From Schistocephalus solidus (Eukaryota; Platyhelminthes; Cestoda; Diphyllobothriidea; Diphyllobothriidae): a stretch of DNA of 64,000 nt. Both the position numbers and the translations under genes were made by a program. Under the pieces are notes generated by a model, which made no database searches, was not told the DNA's origin, and saw only the letters and a program-made list of their open reading frames with translations. Below are positions 12,601-24,600 of the stretch, piece by piece; the stretch's first letter is position 1, and every line of letters begins with the position of its first letter. Location: contig WEDG01005620.1 of NCBI GenBank assembly GCA_017591395.1, forward strand, positions 1 through 64,000, in the 5' to 3' direction.

Positions 12601-13435
12601 TGAGCCCAGTGTTAACACAGCAATCGGATGCCGTGACTGACAATGCCAATGGCCCGTTTATACTTGGAACACACGACTTGTCGATTCACTCTGGAGCAGG
12701 TTTTCAAAGAAAGAAGAAAAATATGGCTTGGATCTCATCTGAGTGAGGGCATCATAAAGACCACACTCTGAGAGAGTCAATGCAACCTGGATACCCATGC
12801 TGAGAGGGAGCCTCAGTTCTCCCTTCAGTTGGAAACTTTCTTAGTCAAAATTTTAGCATGTCATTATAATTTAAAAGTGCAATAGCTTTGTTATAGTAAA
12901 GATTCCGTCAAAGTGCCCTGGAAATGGAATCCAAAGGTTCAGCCTCCCAGTCTATCCTCCCTCTTCCCGTTGACTGTCTGAATCTGTCAGCCATCTGTTT
13001 GCATAGCTACCTTTACCAGGTTGGAATGTTCCTACTGCGGTCATATTCTCTTTTAGATTTCTGTTAGTTTTTACTTCTTGACCCATTCATTCCGAAGCCG
13101 GAGTCTGATTTCGGAACAAAATCAGCTTACTCTACTAATGTGCAAACAAGTAATTTCCGTTTTCAGCTACAGTCGAGCAAAACAAATCCATACTATGACA
13201 TATCAATCACACCTGAGGCATGTAACTACCTCAAATTGCAACCCAACAGAAATCACTACCACTTGCTGTTTTGTGCACTTTTGTGCCCCAAGCCGGAGAA
13301 GAGAATATTTTGCACCATATTTATACTGAAAAAATTTACTGACCTGAACAGGAGAACATATCGCTTTACAGTTACTTCTTTTCTTCATTGAAGGCCGTGT
13401 ATTGGAGTCCTTCAAGAATTCACGATAGAATCTCT
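9690..13435. other. Long stretch without a supported gene
   Basis: Open frames are short (60-83 codons) and lack motifs. A moderately GC-richer interval at 12.54-13.0 kb may be an old repeat, but I cannot assign it. The rest is ordinary AT-rich DNA. Confidence 0.5.
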
Positions 13436-13439
13436 GAGA

Positions 13440-13600
13440 CTCATGGTTGGCGAAAAATAATCTTGAAGAGGGGACACGATCACAGATAAAAAGGGATTCC
13501 CTAAGAGAACCCATCCTCAGATACCATCGCAGAAAAGCGTAATAGGGGACAAAAGGGGCATAAAGGGTGCGGTTGCCAGGCAACCACATGCCTAATATAG
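13440..13600 (-). repeat. PLE terminal repeat (pLTR), - orientation, ribozyme core deleted
   Basis: On the - strand: GTGGTTGCCTGGCAACCGC near 13568-13588, CCCTTTATGCCCC, TTTTCTGCGATGG, then CTGAGGATGGGTTCTCTTAG (13501-13520) and GGGAATCC. This is the left half of the shared layout with a good stem II (GGGTTC/GGGAATCC-like). The sequence then jumps directly to a GTGATCGTGTC tail. The GAAAC element and AATAAA-like stretch are missing, as if cleanly deleted. The 128-codon frame covering this region is incidental. Confidence 0.65.
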
Positions 13601-13604
13601 TTAA

Positions 13605-13785
13605 CTGTATTCGTATTTATCGGTGAAAACGTCAAAAAAGCTTTATAAATGCAGTATCCCTAGTCTACTCAATTACACGTTTCTGTGGTAGTCTTTGATG
13701 AAGGGTTCGAGAACTTATCCGGAACGTCAGGTTACTGAAGCTCTTGTTCCAGTGATTGTGATTCCTCCATCGTGAAAACATCCTA
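13605..13785 (+). repeat. PLE terminal repeat (pLTR), + orientation
   Basis: TTTATAAATGCAG near 13642-13654, TTTCTGTGGTAGTC, TTGATGA (13695-13701) with a stem GGGTTC...GAAC, GGAACGTCAGG in place of GAAACGTCAGG, then GCTCTTGTTCCAGTGATTGT. It lies back-to-back with the - oriented copy immediately to its left, so the pair forms a head-to-head arrangement. Core substitutions (first C to T, GAAAC to GGAAC) suggest an inactive ribozyme. Confidence 0.65.
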
Positions 13786-14189
13786 GAACTTGCTTCTTCG
13801 CTACTATTAGAAAATTATCTGTTTAAAGCCATTTCAAATTGACAAAGACAGCCTGATCGTGATGGAGAATATGGTGTATTATTGTTTGTTTTAAAGTATC
13901 TCGAAATGGAAAAAAACTGCGGATAACTTAATTTATCAACTCGAAATAACGATCTCATTAATTTTCGAAAACTATGCAATTTAGACCAGATTATTGACGA
14001 TTCTTGCAAGCAAACAATCAAGTTTTTGAAAATTAAAATAAAAGAATATTTCACAACGATTTAAACAATTGACCAGATAAATGTGAAGCAAGATAAAGGG
14101 TAAATAAACGAAGATTTCCGGAGAAATACTTCTGGTTCTCTTATTTTCCACAGTAAAGCAAACCGGATCACCGCTAAAAAAGTCAAAAG

Positions 14190-15250
14190 AGCGGCTCGTA
14201 AGTCACAAGCGACCCCGAATCACAGCACCAACGATCAACCCCTTCCACCATTCCTACGCTGCTGAAGAACATTTTGCGTGAGATTCAGCCTCGTCGGACA
14301 TCCCGGGATCTACTGCAGCAACAAACCAACAAGTTCAACTGTTTCATCGAAAAACACCCCCTATTGTCACCCCTGCACCAACAACTACGACATCCCCGCG
14401 ATGACGGCCTCCAACACCGATGATCCCACTGCTGATGTCTAACCGCCGTTGATCGCCGTAACGTCCAATATCCTAGCCACAAACTCCGCGACTATAAAGG
14501 TAACTGCCATCAACAATGCTACCACATCAACCACAGATGAGCTCCTTTCCAACGCACTGTCCACCACTGACCTGACCATCATCATCACTGCCACCAACAG
14601 TAGGGACTCTGTCTCAACCTCCACCCATTGTGACCGCACATTCCAACTTGTGACTCTACAAAACTGTGACCGGCGTACCAGTACACGGAGTCCCGACATA
14701 CACTCACCGCATTTAACGCCACAGCCCACACTGTCCACGTACATTAACTCAGTGCAATAGGTATATTGAGTTACGTGCGCCTCCGCGAAAGAGGAAGTCA
14801 CCACAATAACACAAAACCAAGCGCCCCTTGCATATCCGGCATCCGTCACATTTCTAGCACGAACAACTCCTATCCACAAGCGTGAACACCCCTAGTAGAT
14901 TCACCACCATAACCGTGTCTACCACTCTCAACCTATTGCGCACTCAGTGCCACCGCACATATGCACACCACGCACAGACCTGGTCGGTCACTTGCGGATC
15001 CGTTGGACTGAGACTGGAAAACCGTTTCCAGCACCATCAACGCACATTCACTTCACCCATCTTAATGGCCCACATGGCTAACCCACATTAATTCCTCACA
15101 TGGGCCTATTCGGCCACATACTCTTGAATATCACAGACCATACCCCATCGCCACATAACTCCTTATCAGCCATAACATCACTCGTTACCACATCCAAAAT
15201 CATACGCTAGAAGCACGTAATCAGAACCTCGTAGCCATTAGGAAGTGCAT
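14190..15250 (+). other. C/A-rich, strand-asymmetric block
   Basis: The + strand is conspicuously rich in C and A, with recurrent ACCACC, CCACCAC, CCAACA and CACCACT words, and is poor in G relative to the flanks. Stops are depleted on both strands, so overlapping sense and antisense frames of 103 and 146 codons appear. Both read as low-complexity Thr/Ser or Val-rich peptide. I regard this as a decayed minisatellite-like or repetitive block, not a gene. Confidence 0.5.
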
Positions 15251-18200
15251 TCCTCAGTTCCAACTCCATGTGGCTCCTATATCTACGACTATCACGATTT
15301 ATTAAAATATATGACTTAAAAGGTTACCAACTGACAAGATAACTCGTACTTCGCAATCAGCCGAATGTGTGTTTTTGTGAAATGGTCGAGTAGTGGAAGA
15401 AATGACAGACTTGAATGACTTTTTTTAACCTGAAACCTATGGAATTCTCATGTATTTGAGAGGCGAACCCCTACCCAATCAAGAGTGAAATCCTGATTTT
15501 TGTTTTTTGGAAGCCAAGTCGTGTATGTGGCACGTGTAGACGAGGTCAATAGCTCTCTCGGTCCCTGCGCCCATTCCCTACGCCAGATTACCTACCGGCT
15601 TGGACAGTGGAGTCACTCCTGCAAATGGGAACAGATAGTAAGGTTAATAGCTCAGCATGTGGTAATCCTATGCACTTAAAGCTATCATTGTGTGCCATTA
15701 GCCATGGAGTGCAAGGTTGACGAATTACGGGATAATTTGGATCCCGTTCTCATCCCATTGTGTGTTTGTGTAAAGTGGCCGACTGATGGACGTAGAGTCA
15801 GTTTAAAGTGGCTCCTTCTTACTGTGCTGCCCATGAAAACCCACACAGTGGGATCAGAGGCGGTGGCCGCATGATTAACCGTCTGTGGTCTTTTGGACCT
15901 CGTCATGAAACCGGACCTAGGTTGTGAAGTAGAGACTGCCGTAAATGCAGCAGAATTCTACTACCACTATGAACTTAATCAAACGCAAGTCACTGTCTCT
16001 GCGTCCCCACGTTTTGAGGCTCAGAGTGGACCTCGTTGAAATCAACCTTCTAACTGTCTTCATAGTCCACAAATTGGCTAAATTCGAACGTGACTCAGTT
16101 AGGACATAGGCACAGTATTCAGCTGTTGGCAGAATTTGTCACCCGGACATGCCCGCTTTCACTTCAATAGTCCTTAGTTAGGGTGTTCAATTATGTCTGA
16201 TTCATTAGTGTTAAATTTTTTGCAACTGCACACAGTTCTTATGATGCGAACGGCAATGGTGAATTCAAAGTGAAGTAACTATTAGGTTAGGGCGAAGGTT
16301 CACTCAAATTTTCGATCTTAATTTACTAAAGAATTATGACCTTTTTACGTGCCATTATGTTCTCCGTCATATAAGCTTAAATTAAAGCCAACATTTTGGA
16401 TTTTTCTAAAAGTAAGTTTACTGGCAGTAAAGTTAATACGATTGTTACGCTCGCAACGAAGAAATACCTACCACTTAGCAGCTATCGTTGCGAACATTTC
16501 AACGACTAGTTTTAAGCAAGAACGAAAAAAGCTGCTAAACTAATCATAGGTGTAATTGTTGTAATTCTGTAGGAAACGAATATAATTATACCACCATAAC
16601 GGTCTTAGCTGAATTCTCTAAGTTGGGCAACTCTTCGCTTGAAAATAAATTTGGAATAATTATTAAGTGCAACCCTTTTGGCATGGATTCCTTTCCAAAT
16701 TGTAAGGGGTAATTACCAGTGTTCCATTGAACTTAATGAAATATCAAATTAACTTTCTGTCCAATAATGCTCTTTGAAATACAATCCAAAAAGTATAAAA
16801 ACTGGCTTGCTTGAATAGCTACACGTTTAAGTTTACAAATGGATAGATGTTTCTTGTATGCATAAAGCTATTCAGATCGTTTTGGGTAATTTATATGTTT
16901 GTTTACTCAGGAACGAATATTTGACTAGATTATGTGGTATAACTTAGCGAAAATCCTACATTACTGTGTTTATAGTCATAAGAAATTTCAACTGCTGCTG
17001 CCATTTCAATTTTTCTAACAAACAAAATGCTAACTAAAAACGTTGAGGAAAGTTTCCAGAAAAAAGAAGAATAATTTCAATTTTTTATTTGCCTTTCTGT
17101 CATAGTTCCTTGTACAATAAACCAAATGAATAATATTTCTCCTATATGTGATCCGCAATAGCCCTAATTCACACTGCATTCTCCTCTACAACTGGTTGTG
17201 ATACTAAAATAATTCTATCCCTTGTTTCTGTGTTCATTTTATCATCGAAGTATGAATTATAATCTGTAAGGAAATTCAAAGAGCTTTACATTTATATGAA
17301 TAAATTTATTATACAATACCTGAAATGTGGAAAACCCGCAAAAGCGTGGCCTACAGGTAAAAACTGCGAAACCGCACATTTTGATGCACACATGCTCAAA
17401 AAGGTTCATCATAATCGACAAGTATTTAAGTTACTGGCATGCACTAGAATGTCTCTGTAAATCGTCGAAGTTGCATTTCTAAATTTAGGCTGCCTGGGGA
17501 TGTTTTGCACAATCTTTTATGAGAAAAGTATTATTATTATTATGAAAAGTATTGCTTCGTGGGAGTGAACTAACCACCGGGAGAGATTCAATAATTTTGG
17601 ATAGCATGAAAACCTTCTGAAAAGTGGAATTGAGTGCAAGGGTTTTCCAAACTGAAGTAAGAGCCATCGCGTAAACGCGTAACTTCTTAGGATCAAATTT
17701 AAGGAAAATCGAGTATTTTCCCTTAGAAATTATTCCATTGCATCCCTGATAAAAATTTGGACACTAGCTTAAATATTTCCTGGAAATAAGAAAAAAGTTA
17801 TTTAATACCTGCAAAACATGGCGCCCAAGTTAAATCGATTGCATTACATTCGACTTGCCAACTGTGTAATGGAACCTTTTTCAGCTATGTTTTAAATATT
17901 TCTAGGGATGCAGTTTCAGGAACGAAAATGTATGTAATTTTACATTTCAAGACCATATAGGTTTTGAAAATATTCCATATAGTATGCCATTTATTTAGGT
18001 GTTCATGAAAATAGACGGTAGATAAAGAACTTATCGGACTCAAAACTATCGTTTGTGGCCATTCAGGTATGTAGAAGCTTTTGACTACAAACGTGATCCA
18101 CCGACTACCTCGTCAAGTACCCCATCGTTAAACACCTATAACACTAAAAATTATGCATACATTTCTGAAACGCAAGTGCTTACATATCGGAAAACCCAAA

Positions 18201-19720
18201 GAAACCACTGCATTGGTCGCTGGCAAACTGAATGCCTAGATAAATTGGAAGAAGCACTACCATTACTTTGAGAGGATCCCTCTCAAATTACGTGTGAATA
18301 GGGCAAGACTGAACGCAATAAGGGTTTGGTTTTCTCCGACAGCGTAATTACGGTCTAGAATGCTATGCCTGCGGTCATCATCGTGTTTCCATTCATTGAA
18401 AGGTTACGCAGCAGTTTGACCACTGCAGCCATATGTAACACAACGATATCAATATACACGTTTTTCCCAAGCCACTCCACTCATAAGTCACATTGTATGG
18501 AATATATATAGTGTAGAGAATATGATTCTCTCAATTTTTACTTTTTCTTATTTATATTTGTTTCAACCAATGCCGTGTAGCCTGACGTAGAGATAACCAT
18601 TTGGCAACGTTCATTATGTGTCAGCATTTTTAAGTCGCAATATTATTGTAATCAATAGGTAGTTCAAAAATGTCACCTAACCCTCCCTTAACAAGTCTTA
18701 ATCCAGCCCGTATCTAGACCTTCTCCCGTCCTCTTACTATCATCATAATAAAATACGCTTAAGATGGGCACGATTGTCTGTCTTCTCGCCAACGTAAAAT
18801 ATTAAGCACTTTTTCCACTCACTTGCATAGATTTTGGCATAGATTATTAGTTAACGTTTTTAAGTCAAATATGCAAAAGCATGCGTCAAGCTCTTTACGT
18901 TAATTTCCAAAGAAGCTAATCGACTGAAAAAAGATGTTTCGTAACAGCGTAAGTTGATACACAAGGTCCCCAAAAGAGTCATTGAGTTTAAAATATATGA
19001 TTTTGCTTTCGAGTTGTAATCGCTTTGCGATTTCCGCTATCTTATGAAACTGAGGCCAGTCAAGATAACATACAATTAACGGTAAAAATATTGAACTAAA
19101 ACTTTAAAAATTCCTTGAAAACAGTTTGCACTTCTGCACGGAATTTTCACTCTGATCTTCCACAATTTGAACTCACTACCTACCCCTAGGCAAACGCTGA
19201 CCCTTGTGATTTATTACAGCTCCACACTTTTAAGGGCAGTCAATTATCGCGTCATGAAGTTGACCTGGTTCGGCGTTCCAAGAATTTATCCAAAATGCAA
19301 GATTTATTCGGAAAAGCTGTGAGTGGGAAAGCAATTCTTATGCCATTTGTAAAAAAGCAACGAGAATTTGAGTAGTTAACTTAGGCGTAGGTCGGCAAAA
19401 TGAATAAGCAGCACCCGAAGTACAGTGAACCATCACATTCGTCAAATATTATGAAAGTACCCACAGATACTTTTCGGTCTTAATTATCCAGCTATGCCGA
19501 TCACTGAACGATGCATGCAGAGGTAAGTATGCTGATCGGACAACATACATAGCAGGACTCATCCTTCAAGGTCTAACACGTAACACCAACAGGCAGTATT
19601 TGTACGAATTTGTATCGTGGAATAAACGCGTGCCTATGTAGTGAGCATGTGCATCAGTTCACTGCGCATAATCCTTCTAGTAGAAATAAATCTACTTTTG
19701 AATCGCATGCTTAAGATCAG
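15250..19720. other. No supported gene; possible old repeat at 15.35-16.1 kb
   Basis: Two related words, GTGTGTTTTTGTGAAATGG (15367-15385) and GTGTGTTTGTGTAAAGTGG (about 15760-15778), sit about 390 bases apart and suggest a decayed repeat. From 16.2 to 19.7 kb the DNA is AT-rich and featureless to me; short frames (16349-16543, 18053-18271) show no motif. Confidence 0.45.
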
Positions 19721-19724
19721 GTAG

Positions 19725-19850
19725 GAGATAATGACAATGGAGACTGAAATGGCCATTTCTTGCTCTGTAGCTATCATCAACCCTGTGGTTGCAAGAACTT
19801 AGGCGCGAAACCACAACCTGACATCTAAAAGTCTAATGCTATGACTACTG
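19725..19850 (-). repeat. tRNA-derived SINE-like repeat, family A
   Basis: Read on the - strand: AGCATTAGACTTTTAGATG, AGGTTGTGGTTTCGCGCC as B-box region, then AGTTCTTGCAACC, GATGATAGC, AAGAAATGGCCATTTCAG and TCTCCATTGTC. The ATGGCCATTTCAGTCTCCATTGTC-type ending is the hallmark of the family. Boundaries are approximate. Confidence 0.65.
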
Positions 19851-21940
19851 TGATTTACAATACCCTAGCTGTATGTGTCAAGGGCTTTGCATCGCTCTCA
19901 ACATATTTTACTAAATTTCATCCAAATTAGTGTAATAGAACCGGAATAATGAACAATAGGTTATAAAATTAATAATGCGTTTTCTGAAAATCGTCATTGG
20001 TTTAAACCTTTCTTCAATAAAAAATGTTTTGTTGAACGATAAATATGTGCATAGTACACACTTTTTATATACTCCGAGTCCAATAATTTATTTTTGTCTA
20101 TTATTTCCGTTAATTAAACAACATTTATTTATTTATCCATAAACCGCATAGAAGCGTAGAAAAACGGTAACAGTTAGTTATAGGCGAACAATTTGTTTCG
20201 ATAAGCAAAACTTGAGGTGTCCTCCTATTAAAATTTGTTTTAAGCAAATGTTCCAACAAACTTGGCAAAAATACACAAACTACTATTTCAGGAAGAACCC
20301 TTCTCTTTCTTCTTAAGAGATCGAATTTGGTTTTTAGCAAGACAGAAACTTGGCAGGTAGTTTCATGTAGAATTAGAGAAATAATCTGAAACCTTTTTCA
20401 ACAAACGTTCACTTTTCAACAAAAGAAATGTTAAATGCAGAAATATGATTCCAATTGCCTTAAAAAGGGGATTCGGTATCCAAAAATGAATGCTTATGAT
20501 AGAGATATGTCAGTGCTGTACAAGGAACTAGCGTTAACAAATGGTAAAAAATAGGAAGTATTTTAATTTTTCTGTGCATCCACTGCTTGCATAGCTGGTA
20601 TAGAACTGAGTTAGGTTGGGTGGCAGCGTACACACAGCACATGACAGGCATTCAAAAACCTGTCAGAGTCATTTTTGTGGTTGCTGACAAACGCGCGATA
20701 CCTATGTATTTCCACAACCATAATTTTACCGGTGCGCGAAATCGTCATTGCGTCTGCAAGTTCCGATAAGAGCCTGATGTGGTGAGCGTCGGTGATATGC
20801 TGAACCGTCAGGTCTCTCATTATAGGGTTAAAGAACTGATGAGATCCAAAGTTCTATTCAATAAGTAAATCGGCTAAGTAAAATCACGCTAATAAGCGGA
20901 AATAGGAACTGCACCCAGTGGTCTTGCGTAAAACCTCAAGAAAGTATACATGTACCGGTGTTTTAACCCTAACCATGCCCTTAATAATAACCCTAATTTC
21001 CTTGGCATTCAGCAAACGACCGCATTTATGACGGGTATTCCTATTTGAAGTATACACAAGCTATATCTGACTTTAAAGCGCACGGTAACATTTTGTTTAC
21101 AGGTGACATTAGAAACAATTCGGACATATGGACGGAAAAGCCATGCTTTGTTGAAACTTACTCAAGTAGAGAGGGCAGCAATAATTGATGTTAACCTTTC
21201 CTACAGGACATGCGAGGAGAAAGGCCCACAGCACTGGTGGCTTTTTCGCTAGATTCCAGGAAAAATTGGTTCCGGATTACATAAAGGGTTAGGTTTAATA
21301 ATACTGAGTTACCAAATCAATGACAGTACCCAACAGATGACTGACGGAAAATGTTCATAACCGCTGTGCATAATACAGTTACAGAAAGCAACCAATTTGC
21401 TTCAGGCACAACCATTGGCTTATTAAACCACTCATACCGAACAATTTGTAATTTAAGATATTCGGACAGCCCAATTCACTCTAATAATGAGGATGCTAAT
21501 GCGGTGACAGTTTTTTGAAATGTAAAATCAAAGAATGGCCAAGCTCGAGCTCGCGATTTCCCAGTAGCTTTACCAACCAAAAGGATTAATGATTTTAAGC
21601 GTGCAATTGAAAATCAAACATGCCCTTACAAGCTCACCAGTCTTAGGCTTCAGTTTTGTCAACGGCATAAACAGCACGTTTTCGAAACTGCTTGAAGGGT
21701 TAGTTGCTTTTCTGGTCCCCTTTTGAAACTTTTTTCAGAATTCTTAATTTGTTGTTTGTAAATGTTTATTTATTTTACAGGTTTAAATGAGGTAAAGTCA
21801 AAATAAAGGCAATGAAAGACTCCACGGTCTCGGCATGATTGGAACTCACTAGAGGAGCAGAGTTTGGACATATCCAAAAGCTTTACTATTGGAAATAGGA
21901 GCCTCCGACTGGGTACTCATATTTTGGTTATTTTATCCTC
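19850..21940. other. No supported gene; short CCCTAA-like patch
   Basis: A patch near 20962-20997 contains TTTTAACCCTAACC and AATAACCCTAATT, a small telomere-like remnant on the C strand. Frames of 60-71 codons at 20125-20820 on both strands overlap one another and lack motifs. Confidence 0.45.
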
Positions 21941-21944
21941 TCAG

Positions 21945-22615
21945 GTGGTCTGAACATTGATTGTACCAAAGCCTGCCCCTTGCTGGCGTGGGTTTGTATC
22001 CTACTAAGGCTGCCGAGTTTTTCACAAGTGGGTCGAAGGAATTTTCCAAATCTGCCAAAATCATCTACTAATTAATTATGCCTGTTAGTCATCTGGTGGA
22101 TTCTAGATTGATTGCTTAGGAAATCCTGCTTGGGCAGTCAGCTTACTCTATTTGAATTAGTAGATTTAATACGTTGCAATAGACCATGCGGGTAAGTTGA
22201 TCCAAGTGTAAGTAAACTCACGGCACCCCGTTGGGTCCGCGTTGCTCAGTAGGCTGACTGAAACCTTTTCCTTTTTGGTGTGGGTTTGAATCCCACCAAT
22301 GCCGCCAAGTTTTTCACAAGTTGGTAAAACAACTCATTCAAATCTGCCAAAATCCCTAACTAATTAATTGTGCTTGATATTTATCGGCTGGATTTTAGAT
22401 TGATTGCGAAGTACAAATAATCCGGGTGGTGAGCCTACTCTATCAGAATTGATAAAATTCATAAGGTGCAATAGGCTGGGTGGGTAAGTAGATCTAAAGT
22501 TGAAAAACAGAACCATCACTGAAACCTTTTAGTTCAGGTGGTCAGTTCGTTGGCTGTACTTAAACCTTGTCCTTGATGTAGTGTAGTTTTACATTACTGA
22601 GTAAAATGAATTCAT
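21945..22615 (+). repeat. Tandem array of tRNA-derived repeat units (about 292 bp period)
   Basis: Two full units and a partial third lie head to tail. Corresponding landmarks are GAGTTTTTCACAAG at 22015-22028 and AAGTTTTTCACAAG at 22307-22320, a 292-base offset. Each unit starts with a tRNA-like head. In unit 2, GTGGGTTTGAATCCCAC is a perfect T-arm (five pairs, seven-base loop) that doubles as a B box, preceded by a TTGCTCAGTAGGC A-box-like segment. The body carries TCTGCCAAAATC, CTAACTAATTAATT, GATTGATTGC and GCAATAG words in both units. The partial third head is near 22530-22610. This family differs from family A. Confidence 0.7.
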
Positions 22616-24330
22616 CAAAACACATTTTGTAAATCAAACATTTGTGTGTGGACTTTTGATGATAGTGATAGTTCTGTTTACGTCCAGAAAAACAGGTAAG
22701 TAACTAAAAAAACGAGTGGAGGGCACGTTTTGGATATGACCTAGTAGGTAATTTAACAAAGCATAACTATAATACTGGGAGCTCGACCTATTATCGTAGC
22801 ACTCTTTGAAATAAAATATATAATTTTACTTTTTTCACTCACTTTCACCTCCTATACGATAGAAGTTAATACGAGAAAATAGAAAGACCTTTTTCATGTT
22901 TCTACTTGTTCAAAGAAAATTCCCTCACAAATAATTCTAGCTAATCAATCCACCAATATCTTTATAACCAAATCCGTTTCAGATAAACGCTTCGAATTTT
23001 TTGCAAGCATATAAAACTAAAGCATTTATTCAGCAGGGAAAATCGCTTCTGAAGAAAACAATTTGAGACGCCGTGAATCTAGTTCTGTACAGTTGATTAG
23101 CATTTATATTTACTGTAGTCGAGAGAGAACGGTAGTCGATAGAACTTAATTATTATTACTCTACGCTCAGGTGGGTCTTAAAGCATTAAAGAATAGCTTT
23201 GCGTGACTATTTTTCCTAAATACTGCCAAAATGGCATGAAATTAAATTACCTTCGGGTAATTCATAGGCCTGAAGGAGTGAAGGTAACACAAGCTTTCTC
23301 ATTATTCAAAGAAAAGGGCGATGATTTCGCAAGAACTTTACTGAAGTGCATAAAAACCAGAAGAAATGTTAATTTTGTTTACACAAAAACATTGCGAGAA
23401 GGCAAATGCACAAAAAGCAATCAACGCCAAAATGAGCTAAGCACATTTATGGTACCTCAAACGAATAACGTTTCTGCAATAAACTTTAGGAAATTCAAGC
23501 TGCCGAAAGACAGTGATAGCATGCCTTATTTTCGGAAGCGGACAGAGCAGCTGGTGGAGTAGAGGAATTGTTAAGTAACGGTAATAACATTGTCAGAATT
23601 GCTCCGAGAGTTAGTAGATGAACATGAATTCAAAACGAGAGTAAAAAAGTACTTATTTGCCTTAAACAAACTCCAAAGTTCAAGTTTTTCTTGACTACAG
23701 ACGTCCTCAATATCTGACTTGGACTCTAAGCAATCAATCTCTTTGTGTGCGCTCAATGCTAATGCTAACAGCATGCGATGCAAGCCAACTGTGGTACTTC
23801 ACGTTATCAATATGCTAACACAATCGATTGCGCAAGGACAGCAGGCAAATGTGGCACGATAATGATGAAGTTATCTTTAGAGTAAACCACATTAACTAGA
23901 CACTTTCAACCCTCTTAAAATTTATATTTACTCATTGGTAAAAAGTTTACTTTTATTCGTGGAATGAATTCACGAAAATTGTAAGGGAACCAAGAAACAC
24001 TATCAAAACTTGGGGTGAAAAGCGTGCTAAAGAAGAAGCGATCCTGAGTAAAAAGCAGAAACTGGAAAATCATTAAGCAAAATATATTTTGGAGTTTAAC
24101 AATACTTTATACTGGCAACGTAGTTATTAGGTCAGGGCCAGACAAATGGCTCACCGATATTCTGCCGGTGCATCTCACAGCTGCAACGGGCTCGGCTCAT
24201 TAGTTTCCCTTCTAACCTTTCCATGTACTTTCAATCAGATACTTTATTTTTTAAATGGTAGCTTTTCAATTTCCTCTGAAATAAATCTCTTACTTGGATC
24301 AAATCAGTATATGCTTAGGTTTGAACATTG
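22616..24330. other. No confident gene; one 119-codon open frame
   Basis: The frame at 23203-23562 (+, 119 codons) is Lys/Arg-rich and begins MTIFPKYCQNGMKLNYLRVI. I see no signal peptide, no known motif and no convincing splice-site boundaries. A-rich composition can produce such a frame by chance. It might be a remnant of a retroelement or an exon, but nothing supports either. Confidence 0.4.
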
Positions 24331-24600
24331 CGGGCAACGACAAAAGACAAGGAAATAGCCATTTCTGGGTCATTAGCCATCATTGGTCAGTCAAACCTAA
24401 CCCGAGGTCGAACACCAACCAAGACTCATTGTCTTGCCGGTATAAATTGGCAATATTGACATTTGTTGATGAACGCTTGCCGATCGCTAGCGAAACTTAC
24501 TCGTCCCGTTCTATTTTGGGACCCCTTCTTGATCCCTACCATCAGCCGCCGGGTGGTTAGTGTCATAAGCAGATGAATATGGCCGTAAAAGACAAGGCCA
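24330..24600 (-). repeat. tRNA-derived SINE-like repeat, family A, with extended body
   Basis: On the - strand the segment CCTCGGGTTAGGTTTGAC, CCAATGATGGCTAATGACC, AGAAATGGCTATTTCC, TTGTCTTTTGTCG matches the family A body near 24338-24410. The left-hand neighbour contains GCGTTCATCAACAAATG (on - near 24460-24477), matching the segment next to the 6.8-kb copy. This suggests that a larger composite unit was copied. Confidence 0.55.

Noticed and set aside
13203..13589. 128-codon - strand frame
   Set aside because: Its N-terminal part is translated pLTR sequence (GGTTGCCTGGCAAC to the ribozyme region), so it is not a gene.
14439..14879. 146-codon - strand frame opposite a 103-codon + frame
   Set aside because: Both arise from stop depletion in the C/A-rich block; residues are low-complexity Val/Ser or Thr/Ser, without a motif or splice signals.
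23203..23562. 119-codon + strand frame as a possible gene
   Set aside because: No recognised motif, homologue or exon boundaries; such length is possible by chance in A-rich DNA. Left as unassigned.
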